Source of the DNA: Fidelibacterota bacterium
GTDB lineage: Bacteria > Fidelibacterota > UBA8477 > JABMPR01
Direction: 5' to 3'
Length of the DNA: 64,000 bases
Assembly (NCBI GenBank): GCA_016844945.1
Contig: JAERTJ010000187.1
Span: 62,001 to 126,000 of the forward strand
Below are positions 28,601-36,430 of the stretch, piece after piece; positions within the stretch are counted from its first letter, which is position 1, and every line of letters begins with the position of its first letter. The translations under genes were made by a program, and so were the position numbers. Under the pieces are notes generated by a model. It did not search any database. It was given only the letters and a program-made list of their open reading frames with translations, and was not told the DNA's origin.

Positions 28601-28973
28601 CGCAGTAGGTGCACGAATATCTAAGTGGATAAAAATTGATTCTGTTCAAGTTTCCATTGATACGGCTGTTCCATTGGGACTGGTCATCAATGAGATCATT
28701 ACGAATTCGCTGAAATATGCCTTCCCAGGGGATCGAGAAGGAGAGATTTCGGTGATAGCACAGTTCCGCCATAATAAACTTTTCATACGGATTTCTGATG
28801 ATGGGGTTGGGTTTTCCCCTCTGGATGAGGTTGCTCAGAAAAAATCGCTGGGAACCAGAATAATCCACACCGTGGTGGAAGATCAATTGGATGGTGAATT
28901 AAAGCTAAACAGTGAGGATGGTACCGTTTATGAAATTGTCCTCAAGGATATTGAAATAGTTCGACGGGTCTAA
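25653..28973 (+). CDS. Two-component-propeller sensor histidine kinase
   Basis: An 1106-residue membrane sensor. After an N-terminal signal or anchor, residues about 40-725 hold repeated Reg_prop blades (SHNISCVAQDKIGYLWVGT and many IWVGT, LWVAT, MWIGS repeats), forming two seven-bladed propellers in the periplasm. A Y_Y_Y domain (about 745-830) leads to one transmembrane helix (about 840-862). Then comes a short coiled coil and a HisKA_2-type dimerisation domain with REIYHRTKNNMSVI, where H910 is the likely phosphate acceptor, and a HATPase domain with LVINEIITNSLKYAF and ISDDGVGF. No receiver or output domain is fused. Such sensors often detect carbohydrates. It converges with the next gene, the stops overlapping by three bases. 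Confidence 0.93.
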   Translation: MSCRNPSKVLQKRRPWAFLCFSALIVGGLFGQNLTTQIRTFSIEEGLSSHNISCVAQDKIGYLWVGTDDGLNRFDGSKFRVFRNDPNDSLSISDTRVTAIFATQFHGKPELWIGTRNGLNHLNLKTGEFTRYLHDPLQATSLSHPIVTSITGQDNGNIWVGSENGISILRPESRVAGTFLRVYFESDREDLGDVNFIRKIITGHSTLNEDKIWVGTRGGLKSITFIEGDQPVFSSYALPDKQMEVNGVDFRALFLSNRKSDSYLLAGTELGDLYTVSALNRNAVPKKLWSFDTYIRDIYVDAVNHIWVATYGGGLFRFSVSDDSFSLVTSYQGHPELKNSLSNSHTSDLALDNAGILWVATDNGLNAVLDPVQGFSTMTHIPGNQNSLAGSGIRSVYEDSYGVLWVGTVASGLTRINRATGEYKHYISQPEDAGSLGSNSITSILRDRFGVMWIGSWEGGLSRLNPDGNTFTRFTHDPNNVQSLPDNVVQGILEDREGRLWLNTGNGLSRYIPETQSFVNYFHDPEDSTSITTGELQSKAMYLDRKNRLWLGSYGGGVSRLDLKIEENLDPKTAVFQQFTHDPLNPQSIGSNLAISISGTIEKNVDVIWIGSFNSGLTRLESRFRDGDEEYSYKHFTESDGLCDNVIFGIEVDNREDLWLSTGEGLSRFDPELEHFTNYFMEDGLPANGFFWGASNKSHTGEMFFGGTDGLVHFFPDGITGRYIFAPQITISGVELMNKQLTDRPRDYNGADLYFDHTENIFTLEWALFDFIKPAKNRFEYQLEGFQDHWVSAENKNSVTFSNLPGGQYTFRVRGSNYNGVKSIQEATVQVNIKPPFWDTLIFRVAIILSIIIGLSLLVRIRTKAIARRNKKLRESNEALSILVKERENAEDALRRTLDEKDVLLREIYHRTKNNMSVIISLLNLQAAGIDKPELTEMFDEIKGRIYAMSLVHEQLMRTKDLSVIDFREYVVQLISNLIYSYSAVGARISKWIKIDSVQVSIDTAVPLGLVINEIITNSLKYAFPGDREGEISVIAQFRHNKLFIRISDDGVGFSPLDEVAQKKSLGTRIIHTVVEDQLDGELKLNSEDGTVYEIVLKDIEIVRRV

Positions 28974-30040
28974 TCAATCCGCTCCCCTGATTCCAAGTCA
29001 AAAAACTGATAATCCTCAGGTTCAGCGAAAAGGCTTAACCCTGAACCAATTTTACGTGGCGTGTTGTCTGGTACCCGTGCGATAAAAGTGTCCACACCTG
29101 TGGTACAGTAAAGATATGATTCATTTCCCATAAGTTCACTCACTTCCAGGCTGGCTGCAATACTCGAGTAGGTATCCAACAGCTTGAAATGTTCTGGACG
29201 AATACCCAACCTGATTTTACGACCTTCATAAGACTTGAGTGCAGCAGGGTGAATATCCTTAATGGGCAGTGAAAATTTCTCGTTGACCAACTGCTCGCTT
29301 TGCACTTCCACTTCAAAGAAATTCATCGCTGGTGAGCCAATAAAACTCCCCACAAAATGATTCTGAGGCTTTTCATATATTTTAAGTGGATGATCTGCTT
29401 GCATGATATAGCCATCTTTCATCACAACGATGCGATCCCCCATAGTCATCGCTTCAACCTGGTCATGCGTTACATAGATCATGGTTGTTTTAAGTTTTGC
29501 ATGTAGTTTTTTAATTTCCGTGCGCATCTGAACACGTAGTTTGGCATCCAGATTAGACAGGGGTTCATCAAAAAGAAAGACAGAAGGTTTACGCACAATA
29601 GCCCGCCCTACAGCTACACGTTGCCTTTGACCGCCAGACAACTCCTTGGGGCGTCGATACAAATAATCTTGAACACTGAGAATTTCTGCGGCTTCTTCAA
29701 CGCGTTCCTTGATTTCCTCATCAGAATATTTTCTCAGACGCAATCCAAACGCCATGTTTTCGTAAACATTCATATGTGGATAGAGGGCATAATTCTGGAA
29801 AACCATGGCAATATCACGGTTTTTGGGTTCAACATCATTCACTCTTGTATCGCCAATATATACATCACCACCACTGGCTTCTTCAAGACCGGCAACAATT
29901 CTCAGGGTTGTAGATTTTCCACAGCCAGAAGGACCTACAAGAACGGCAAATTCTCCATCTTGAATCTCAAGATCGATACCATGAAGGATCTGATTGGATC
30001 CATAAAACTTGTCAAGATTTTTTAGGATTACTTGAGCCAT
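28970..30040 (-). CDS. ABC transporter ATPase, MalK/UgpC/MsmX family
   Basis: A 356-residue importer ATPase. Walker A is GPSGCGKST, the signature LSGGQRQR, Walker B VFLFDEPLSNLD and the switch TMIYVTHDQVEAMTMGDR. The C-terminal part (FIGSPAMNFFEVEV through RLGIRPEHF) is the TOBE/OB regulatory domain typical of carbohydrate importers such as MalK, UgpC or MsmX. No permease or binding-protein gene is nearby, so it may serve several distant carbohydrate transporters, as MsmX does. The first codons and an AGGAAG site support the start. Its stop lies against that of the convergent sensor kinase gene. Confidence 0.93.
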   Translation of the reverse strand: MAQVILKNLDKFYGSNQILHGIDLEIQDGEFAVLVGPSGCGKSTTLRIVAGLEEASGGDVYIGDTRVNDVEPKNRDIAMVFQNYALYPHMNVYENMAFGLRLRKYSDEEIKERVEEAAEILSVQDYLYRRPKELSGGQRQRVAVGRAIVRKPSVFLFDEPLSNLDAKLRVQMRTEIKKLHAKLKTTMIYVTHDQVEAMTMGDRIVVMKDGYIMQADHPLKIYEKPQNHFVGSFIGSPAMNFFEVEVQSEQLVNEKFSLPIKDIHPAALKSYEGRKIRLGIRPEHFKLLDTYSSIAASLEVSELMGNESYLYCTTGVDTFIARVPDNTPRKIGSGLSLFAEPEDYQFFDLESGERID

Positions 30041-30059
30041 GACAGCTTCCTTTCAATAT

Positions 30060-30677
30060 TTAGGTAAGACACCAGCTAACATCCCCCTGTCCCTCACGAA
30101 TCACTGTGGGTTGTTCATCATCAGTCAAATCTATTACGGATGATAACTCTGCCCATGTTGGACCAGAATCCAGGATAAGATCAACCTGCCGCTCGTAGTA
30201 TTGTGAAAACTCCTGGGGATCGCTGGCAAAACTTTGTTCACTAATATTCACACTTGTCGAGATAATTGGATTTCCCAGAGCCTCAACCATAGCCAGTGTC
30301 AGGGGGTGATCCGGGATGCGGATGCCAACGGTCTTCTGTTTTGACAGAAGCGTTTTTGGTGCTTCCCTGGTACCGGGTAAGATAAAGGTATAAGGTCCTG
30401 GTAAGTACCTCCTGAGGTCGCGGTAATTCACAGTTGAAATCTTGGCATACCGGGAAATATCCTTGATGTCTGAACAGACAAAACTCAGAGGTTTTTGTTT
30501 TTCCATGCCTTTGACCCGATAAATGCGTTCAATGGCTGACTTCTGGGTAATATCACAGCCAATACCATAGACCGTGTCTGTAGGATAGATAATCAGACCC
30601 CCATTTCGGAGAATAGAAACGGCTTCCTCGACAGCCCGAGCATTTAATGTATTGCCGTATATTTCAATTCTCATCAA
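30060..30677 (-). CDS. tsaC: L-threonylcarbamoyladenylate synthase (Sua5/YrdC/TsaC)
   Basis: A 205-residue YrdC-domain protein. Key segments are GGLIIYPTDTVYGIGCD, RVKGMEKQKPLSFVCSD (the KxR/SxN-like nucleotide site), LPGPYTFILPGT, VGIRIPDHPL and PIISTSVNISEQ. It makes threonylcarbamoyl-AMP from threonine, bicarbonate and ATP, the first step of the t6A modification at tRNA position 37. It lacks the extra C-terminal Sua5 domain, so it is the short TsaC type. The gene starts inside the end of the upstream alpha/beta hydrolase gene (14-base overlap), so they are one transcript; an ABC ATPase lies 20 bases upstream of it in window coordinates on the same strand. Confidence 0.92.
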   Translation of the reverse strand: MMRIEIYGNTLNARAVEEAVSILRNGGLIIYPTDTVYGIGCDITQKSAIERIYRVKGMEKQKPLSFVCSDIKDISRYAKISTVNYRDLRRYLPGPYTFILPGTREAPKTLLSKQKTVGIRIPDHPLTLAMVEALGNPIISTSVNISEQSFASDPQEFSQYYERQVDLILDSGPTWAELSSVIDLTDDEQPTVIREGQGDVSWCLT

Positions 30678-31515
30678 CCAGAAAGTCCTTGATCTGTGCT
30701 ATGCTTTCTTCGGGTTTTTCAAAGGGGAAAAGATGCCCTCCCTTGATCCGATTCACAACATGATTTCCTTTAATTTTGCGAAGACGTGAGAACCCATGAG
30801 CGCTTACTGTATCGGAATGTTCTCCTATGAGAAAGAGTGCAGAAACATTCAATCGTTTTGGAATCGACCACACATTTAAGGGAATGGATTGATAAATGCT
30901 GGATTCTAGTTGTGGTGCACATGATAGTTGTACAGTACCATCACCCGTTTCATGCAAACAGGTATCAACATAAGTCTGGAGGATACCGGGTTTCCAGTGA
31001 GAAAAGACGGACTTTTTGGCATAATGCTCAAGGGCTAACTCTCTTGAGGGGAAGTTGCTCTTCCGGCGTTTTGTTGCTTTAGCCAGGGGGATGAGATGGG
31101 TAAGTGAAAGTAGCTTCAGGATACGCATGGCTATAAGAATTCTTTTAGGCAGCATCACGGGATCCAGCATGACGATTTTACTAAACCACTCTGGTCTTTT
31201 CAAGGCAATCAGCATAATGACTATTCCACCAATGGAATGACCCATCCCTATAAGTGGTTTACGGGGCGGTGCCTGATCAAATTTGTCAATGAAATAATCG
31301 GCCAGGTCAGACCAGGCTTGGATGCGTCCATTCCAACGGGATTCACCATGCCCTGGAAGATCAGGTGCCCATATTTGAAAATGTTCGGTCAGGGGGTTGA
31401 GAAATGACTGATAAAGTTTTGCGGAGTAACTGTTTGCATGCAAAAACAGGAGTGGTTGTTTCTCAGGATCACCCCATAGGTTTAGGACAGGATCTTTAGG
31501 AAAAGACAATTGCAT
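30664..31515 (-). CDS. Alpha/beta-fold hydrolase
   Basis: A 283-residue alpha/beta hydrolase. The oxyanion-hole region is FLHANSYSAKLY, the nucleophile elbow GMGHSIGGIVI with the serine in GHSIGG, the likely acid near FLIGEHSDTVS and the histidine in KGGHLFPFEKPEE. This arrangement fits esterases, lipases or small-molecule hydrolases; the substrate is not readable. No signal peptide is seen, so it is probably cytoplasmic. It is the first gene of a minus-strand group with tsaC, and is divergent from the secreted protein gene starting at 31647. Confidence 0.87.
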   Translation of the reverse strand: MQLSFPKDPVLNLWGDPEKQPLLFLHANSYSAKLYQSFLNPLTEHFQIWAPDLPGHGESRWNGRIQAWSDLADYFIDKFDQAPPRKPLIGMGHSIGGIVIMLIALKRPEWFSKIVMLDPVMLPKRILIAMRILKLLSLTHLIPLAKATKRRKSNFPSRELALEHYAKKSVFSHWKPGILQTYVDTCLHETGDGTVQLSCAPQLESSIYQSIPLNVWSIPKRLNVSALFLIGEHSDTVSAHGFSRLRKIKGNHVVNRIKGGHLFPFEKPEESIAQIKDFLVDEN

Positions 31516-31646
31516 AGATACAAAATAAGGCGAATGAAGGGCATGTGAAGGGAAAATGCAAAGAGATGCCCAATGATAATCTTATATTGGAGAACCCAAA
31601 GTTTATGATCTGTTCGCTAATAAAAAGCAATGAGGATATTCTGGAA

Positions 31647-32519
31647 ATGAAAAGCAGTCGTCTGAGCACAATCATTGTTGTTTTATGTAGTTTGGTACAT
31701 CTGTCAGTATATGCTCAGGATGATTTAATATGGGGTTTAAACCTTCCATCACGTCCATTAGGTGCACGTACAGGAAGTGAATTTGTGGAGACCATTCAAT
31801 CTCTCAACCTGGAACAACGGGAACAGGCTATACAGAATGAAATTTTTGGTGGGAACGTACCTGATTTTATCAGAAATGCTGATACCATCACATTTGTTGA
31901 CACCCTGGCTGGTGATGTGTTTGAAGTTTCCTTGCTTGTACTTCCGGATTACTTGTCAATAGGGTCAAATGATGACTATGTATTGATGCCCATGACACCC
32001 ATTCTTGCTCAGCAGGTAATGGATCGGATGGGAGGAATATTCCCCACACGAAAAATCGTGGATATGATCTGGAACGCATCTGAGGTGAAATTCAAACCCA
32101 TACCTATTCCACCGAGTAAGGATATGGTTACCATTGAGGTCTTCAATCAGCATAATAAGCTCCTGAATGAGCAAAAGATTTTACCACTCTGGCATTTCCT
32201 CGTCGGTGTTTTAGTCAGTGGTCACAAAAAGGATGTCATCTTATCCAACCATATCGCCTCTTATGGAGATAAGGTTGTCATATATGGGTGGCACTATCAG
32301 ACAGGTAAGGCAATTCAACCCATGTATAAGGGACATGCCATCTGGTATGTGGACTATAGCCACGGCATCAGAGTGGTCTACTCGAGATGTCTGCTGAATG
32401 GTTCAATAAAAGAGGTTGATTCAATCTTGAAGGATCCTGTCCTGTATAAATTGTTCAGTGATGAGGACAGCCCCATGACGGTTACGCGATATGACACTTC
32501 ACAAGCTAATTATCCCTAG
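31647..32519 (+). CDS. Exported protein of unknown function
   Basis: A 290-residue protein starting with a signal peptide (MKSSRLSTIIVVLCSLVHLS, cleavage near VYAQ). The frame is open back to 31545, but the signal peptide and a GGAA site favour the ATG at 31647. No domain is recognised. Notable segments are DDYVLMPMTPILAQQ, a metal- or substrate-site-like HNKLLNEQKILPLWHFLVG, VIYGWHYQTGKAIQP and WYVDYSHGIRVVYS, which contain conserved-looking Trp, His and Tyr residues as in a small enzyme. It is divergent from the alpha/beta hydrolase and convergent with the esterase gene. It may be an uncharacterised periplasmic hydrolase; this is speculation. Confidence 0.6.
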   Translation: MKSSRLSTIIVVLCSLVHLSVYAQDDLIWGLNLPSRPLGARTGSEFVETIQSLNLEQREQAIQNEIFGGNVPDFIRNADTITFVDTLAGDVFEVSLLVLPDYLSIGSNDDYVLMPMTPILAQQVMDRMGGIFPTRKIVDMIWNASEVKFKPIPIPPSKDMVTIEVFNQHNKLLNEQKILPLWHFLVGVLVSGHKKDVILSNHIASYGDKVVIYGWHYQTGKAIQPMYKGHAIWYVDYSHGIRVVYSRCLLNGSIKEVDSILKDPVLYKLFSDEDSPMTVTRYDTSQANYP

Positions 32520-32636
32520 ACCCAACCCTAAAACCCCCTAAAACACCTTTAACCGAAGTAATTCACCATATATGTCATTGGGATGACATATTCAGCTGAT
32601 CAATGATGTAATTTAGGTCTGGAAATTTGAAAATGA

Positions 32637-32744
32637 CGGCTGCGGAGTGTTGATACGCATCGGCGGTATTCGGCGGAGTTTGTTAGAATACTGGTAAATA
32701 TCCGTCCGCAGCCGAATAATTCTGAGCGAGCCTGTCCTGGCTCG
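32637..32744. repeat. Intergenic inverted repeat and hairpin between convergent genes
   Basis: A perfect ten-base inverted repeat, CGGCTGCGGA (32637-32646) and TCCGCAGCCG (32705-32714), brackets a segment with the direct repeat CGGCGGTATTCGGCGG. Next to it a six-base-pair hairpin, CGAGCC (32727-32732) and GGCTCG (32739-32744), abuts the stop of the minus-strand esterase and may end its transcript, although no T run follows. Confidence 0.4.
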
Positions 32745-33578
32745 TTATTCCTTGAAATGTGAAACGATAAATGCCACGGCAGACCCTACATGCGTCTTCC
32801 AGAAGGTATGGGAGTGGGTGCCCGCTTCCCACTGAACCTGACTGGCGTAACCAGATTTTTTCAAAATAGCTGCCATATCCTGATTTTCCTCGAAGGTGAA
32901 ATCATCCCTTCCACAGATCAGAATCATATCAGGTGCATGTCTGGGTGCTTTTTTCTGTGCAATATGCAGAGGGTTATTGCGTTCCCAGCGTTTAGGGTCA
33001 TCGGCATACAAACCCAGGGCATTTGATAAATGCCAGTTGTCAGTATGTCGAGTTACATCCATCACACCACTCAGGCTGGCGGCAGCAGCATAGTCGTCAG
33101 GGTACTTTATGGCTTGATTTATGGCACCAAACCCTCCCATGCTCAACCCCAAAACACCATGTTGTGATGCATTTGTAGCACCATTAAAATTAGTTACTGC
33201 CCAGATTTTAAGCTCTTGACGTATGTGCGTATCGTAGTTCCTACCAGGTGAAACTTCAGAGTCTACCCACCATCCATCATAGCCACCATCAGGCAGGATG
33301 AGAAGGATATCATACTTATCACTCAATATCTGGAGGTCTGCATCCTTTTTCCATTGGGTCTCATCACCGCTCCAGCCATGTAGCATGACAATAAAGGGGT
33401 ATTTCGCCGGACGATGTTGCTCAAAATTGGAAGGGGTGGCAATAATAACTCGGTTGCTGTCGGCGAGAGCCATAGATGGAATTTTCAAGTGGTGAATTTT
33501 CCCCCATGCCGCTGGAAGGGTTAAACACAAGCTAGCGAAAAAGATGAAGCCCCGGAGAATAAGATGTTTTGTTTTCAT
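32745..33578 (-). CDS. Exported esterase (putative esterase / feruloyl esterase D family)
   Basis: A 277-residue alpha/beta hydrolase of the PF00756 group. It begins with a signal peptide (MKTKHLILRGFIFFASLCL, cleavage near AWGK). The family features are PFIVMLHGWSGDETQW, the nucleophile elbow GVLGLSMGGFGAIN with Ser in GLSMGG, the aspartate in ICGRDDFTFEEN and the histidine in AGTHSHTFWK. Such enzymes cleave acyl esters including S-formylglutathione, trehalose mycolates and plant cell-wall esters; its export favours a periplasmic or extracellular carboxylester. The frame extends upstream to 33692, but this start places the signal peptide at the N terminus. Confidence 0.88.
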   Translation of the reverse strand: MKTKHLILRGFIFFASLCLTLPAAWGKIHHLKIPSMALADSNRVIIATPSNFEQHRPAKYPFIVMLHGWSGDETQWKKDADLQILSDKYDILLILPDGGYDGWWVDSEVSPGRNYDTHIRQELKIWAVTNFNGATNASQHGVLGLSMGGFGAINQAIKYPDDYAAAASLSGVMDVTRHTDNWHLSNALGLYADDPKRWERNNPLHIAQKKAPRHAPDMILICGRDDFTFEENQDMAAILKKSGYASQVQWEAGTHSHTFWKTHVGSAVAFIVSHFKE

Positions 33579-33715
33579 AAGTGCGAATATGACCCAGCCA
33601 ATGCTTGACTCAAAGTAGATATTAGAATGTTCGCTCAATATTCTAAAAGCAGTTTTTTCTATCCAGTGTTGTCTTAAACTGAGCTCTGACATTTTTGAAG
33701 TAGGAGAGATAGTAT

Positions 33716-33799
33716 ATGAGCAGGGAAAACCGGAACCGTCTGCTATGGTTGGGTCTCAATGTAATTGCCCTCACACTTGTCGCCGTTTTGAATATCTAA
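33716..33799 (+). CDS. 27-residue hydrophobic peptide (small membrane protein or leader peptide)
   Basis: A 28-codon frame from ATG at 33716 to TAA at 33799, with a good ribosome site (GGAG at 33703-33706, nine bases before the start). The peptide has a polar, positively charged N terminus (MSRENRNR) and then LLWLGLNVIALTLVAVLNI, one likely transmembrane helix with the positive end inside. Twelve of 27 residues are Leu, Val or Ile. It lies 62 bases upstream of an amino acid permease gene, so it could be a small membrane partner or a leader peptide that senses branched-chain amino acid supply. Nothing else proves it is translated. Confidence 0.5.
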   Translation: MSRENRNRLLWLGLNVIALTLVAVLNI

Positions 33800-33840
33800 T
33801 CACCTGGATCAATCTGATGCCTGAAGCCAACAACACTTCA

Positions 33841-33856
33841 AAGACCGGGGGGTCTT
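33841..33856 (+). promoter_or_regulatory. Hairpin at the permease translation start
   Basis: AAGACC (33841-33846) and GGTCTT (33851-33856) pair perfectly around a GGGG loop, five bases before the permease ATG. The only purine-rich ribosome-site candidate is inside this hairpin, so folding could reduce translation. Confidence 0.4.
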
Positions 33857-33861
33857 AATAA

Positions 33862-35199
33862 ATGGAAACCATCCAAAGACAGTTAAATCTCAAGCATAGT
33901 CTGGCAATTATCATCGGGACGGTGATCGGGTCAGGAGTTTTTATCCAGTTACCCATCGTACAGCAGGCAACCGGCAGTCCTGGTCTTGCAGTCCTGGCCT
34001 GGATTATAGGTGGATTGATCTGGTTGCCTCAGCTTTTCATTCTTGCTGAAATGGGCACGGCATATCCTCAACAGGGATTTGGATATTTATACTTACAAAA
34101 GGCAGGTAGCCCCGGTCTGGCATTTATTTATGTGTGGACTGTCTTCTGGACCAGTGACACACCTTCCATCACTATTCTTGCCATTGCGGCTGTGGCTGCT
34201 CTGGATGTGTTTTACCCAGCCCTGGGCGATTCTTACCTGACAAAGATCATTGCTTCACTGATTATCATGGCGCTGACATGGGTCCATGTGCGGAGTGTTA
34301 ATGATGGGGGGCGATTACAACTCGTTCTGACCATCACTAAACTACTACCGCTGCTCATTCTCTGCATTCTGGGATTCTTTTTCTTTGAATCCTCAAACCT
34401 CTTTATTCGGAGTACCCTGGCATCTGACAAGTCAATCTTTATGCTGGTCACGGCTGGAGTGGCCGCCACGGTTTGGAGTTATGCAGGTTTTCCAAATATC
34501 CTCTATATGGCTGGTGAAATCAAAAACCCAGGTAAAACTCTACCCAAGGCACTTCTGGGAAGCCTCCTGGTTGTTACCACCATCTATGTGCTGGTAGCTT
34601 TTGCAACGGGAGCGCTGGTGCCGCATGAATCGTTGATTGAAGCAAGTGGCGGTTTTGCCAATCCCTTTAAATATTTACCCTGGTTTGCTGGCATTGCTGC
34701 AGGATTTCTGGCAATTGCTGCTTTTACATCAATGGTGGGTGCCACCAATGCCTGTATAATGGTTCAGCCTCGCATCGAATATGCTATTGCCAGAGATGGT
34801 CTGTTCTTTCCAGTCTTTGGAAAACTGCATCCACGCTTTGGTACACCGGCAAACTCAATTCTCATTCAATCAGGTCTGGCGATCCTCATGATTTTCATTG
34901 GTGGAATAGAAGCCTTGATGGGCTATTTCACCTTGTCGTATATCCTTCAGAATTTGGCTGTGTATGTGGTTATTTTCTGGTTGAGAAAACGGGAGGATTA
35001 TCAGCCAAGCTATAAGAGTCCTGCCTGGCAACTCATGGCTGGGCTGGCAATATTATTTCAGATATTGCTGCTGTTCGGTACCTTTGCAGCCTTCCCTCTA
35101 GATGGGATCATTGCTTCACTCATTTTGATTCTTACGGGTTTACCGGTTTATTTCTATTTTAAGCATAAGCAATCCACTACAATTCCCTCGAAAGGATAA
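33862..35199 (+). CDS. APC-superfamily amino acid permease
   Basis: A 445-residue inner-membrane protein with about 12 hydrophobic helices. Helix 1 has IIGTVIGSGVFIQ with the GSG break that binds the amino acid backbone in LeuT-fold permeases; further family features are WIIGGLIWLPQLFILAEMGTAYP, SYAGFPNILYMAGEIKNPGKTLPKAL and the helix 10-12 region IFWLRKREDY. It imports or exchanges amino acids; specificity cannot be read. It heads a same-strand group with an Ntn hydrolase, a small membrane protein and a creatininase-family enzyme, separated by 3, 4 and 5 bases, which suggests an operon for amino acid or amide use. Confidence 0.92.
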   Translation: METIQRQLNLKHSLAIIIGTVIGSGVFIQLPIVQQATGSPGLAVLAWIIGGLIWLPQLFILAEMGTAYPQQGFGYLYLQKAGSPGLAFIYVWTVFWTSDTPSITILAIAAVAALDVFYPALGDSYLTKIIASLIIMALTWVHVRSVNDGGRLQLVLTITKLLPLLILCILGFFFFESSNLFIRSTLASDKSIFMLVTAGVAATVWSYAGFPNILYMAGEIKNPGKTLPKALLGSLLVVTTIYVLVAFATGALVPHESLIEASGGFANPFKYLPWFAGIAAGFLAIAAFTSMVGATNACIMVQPRIEYAIARDGLFFPVFGKLHPRFGTPANSILIQSGLAILMIFIGGIEALMGYFTLSYILQNLAVYVVIFWLRKREDYQPSYKSPAWQLMAGLAILFQILLLFGTFAAFPLDGIIASLILILTGLPVYFYFKHKQSTTIPSKG

Positions 35200-35202
35200 A
35201 CC

Positions 35203-36426
35203 ATGCGGCATATTTTCATCACTTTCTTGCTTCTCGTTAGTTTTATTTCTCCAGGTATTCCCTGCACGTCAGCTGTGATTAGCGGGAAGGCAACCAACGA
35301 TGGTCGACCCCTCCTCTGGAAGCACAGAGATACGGGTGATGTAGCCAACAAGCTGGTGTATGGAACAGGTGAAAAATACGATTTTGTAGGTGTTGCCAAT
35401 CAGGTCGATACGCTATCAAAGCAAATCTGGATGGGATCCAATAGTGTAGGATTCTCAATCATGAATACGGCTTCATATAACCTGAATGCCAACCAGGTTT
35501 GTGATGTCCCTGATGATCAGGAAGGTCTATTCATGCGGGCAGCTCTGGAGCGCTGTTCAGATTTAAAGGATTTCGAAACCTTTATGGATACCTCCATGGG
35601 CAATTGGGGACTGGCAGCAAATTTTGGTGTGATTGATGCGAAGGGTGGAGCCGCATACTATGAAAAAGGATATTATGAATACACCAAATACGATGTGACA
35701 GATACGGATGTTGCTCCAGAAGGATATCTTATCCGTACAAATTTCTCAGTATCTGGTACGAAGGATGTGGGTTATGGTTTTATTCGGTTTGGTATAACAA
35801 CCGAACTGTTCGAACAACAAGATGCCATCTCAGTTAATTTTATGCTTGAATCTGCTACCAGGAACCTGAAGCACGGTCTTCTGGGAAATGATCTACGGTC
35901 AGATTTTTTGCCCAGAGATGAAGCGGATGAAAAGTATGTCTTCTTTCAGGACTATGTGGTGCGACGAAGTAGTGCATCAACCCTTTTGATACAAGGGGTT
36001 CTGCCTGAAGAAGATCCACAGCTTACGACACTCTGGACCGTTCTGGGTTGGCAACCGGTCACTCTGGTTACCCCGGTATGGGTTCGATCAGCGGACCTGT
36101 TACCAGAATTGGTCACCTCTATAGATAATGCACCAGCCCCACTGAATGCGCTTGCTTTAGAGATTAAAGAATCGTGTTTTCCCATCGAACGAGGCAATGG
36201 TCAGGATTATTTGCTCCACTCAAAGCTCACCAACATGGCAGGCACAGGTGTCCTGGATGTGATCCTTCCGGCAGAAGAAGAAATCATTAATAAGACACTG
36301 AAAATGCAGGAAAAATGGCGCAAAAAGAAAGTCAAGAATCGGGATTTGAAAAAGTTTAATAAGTGGCTAAATGGATACATTGTAGATGTTTATCAGAATG
36401 ATTTAGATTTGAGCCTTGAAGAGTAA
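35203..36426 (+). CDS. Exported N-terminal-nucleophile hydrolase (C45/acyltransferase-like)
   Basis: A 407-residue protein. The first 20 residues are a hydrophobic leader ending PGIP, followed directly by Cys21 in CTSAVISGKATNDGRPLLWK. Ntn hydrolases of the penicillin-acyltransferase/choloylglycine group use an N-terminal Cys, so signal peptide cleavage before Cys21 would make the active nucleophile. Supporting features are KHRDTGDVANKL, the NSVGFSIMNTAS strand and NWGLAANFGVIDAKGGAAYYE. Substrates in this group are acylated amines, small peptides or bile-acid amides; the exact one is unknown. The C terminus is a basic helical tail (KKKVKNRDLKKFNKWLNGY). It is three bases after the permease stop. 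Confidence 0.8.
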   Translation: MRHIFITFLLLVSFISPGIPCTSAVISGKATNDGRPLLWKHRDTGDVANKLVYGTGEKYDFVGVANQVDTLSKQIWMGSNSVGFSIMNTASYNLNANQVCDVPDDQEGLFMRAALERCSDLKDFETFMDTSMGNWGLAANFGVIDAKGGAAYYEKGYYEYTKYDVTDTDVAPEGYLIRTNFSVSGTKDVGYGFIRFGITTELFEQQDAISVNFMLESATRNLKHGLLGNDLRSDFLPRDEADEKYVFFQDYVVRRSSASTLLIQGVLPEEDPQLTTLWTVLGWQPVTLVTPVWVRSADLLPELVTSIDNAPAPLNALALEIKESCFPIERGNGQDYLLHSKLTNMAGTGVLDVILPAEEEIINKTLKMQEKWRKKKVKNRDLKKFNKWLNGYIVDVYQNDLDLSLEE

Positions 36427-36430
36427 AACC

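Noticed and set aside
28970-28973. Overlapping stops of the sensor kinase and ABC ATPase genes as a joint regulatory site
   Set aside because: A three-base convergent overlap is common in compact genomes and no hairpin is seen there.
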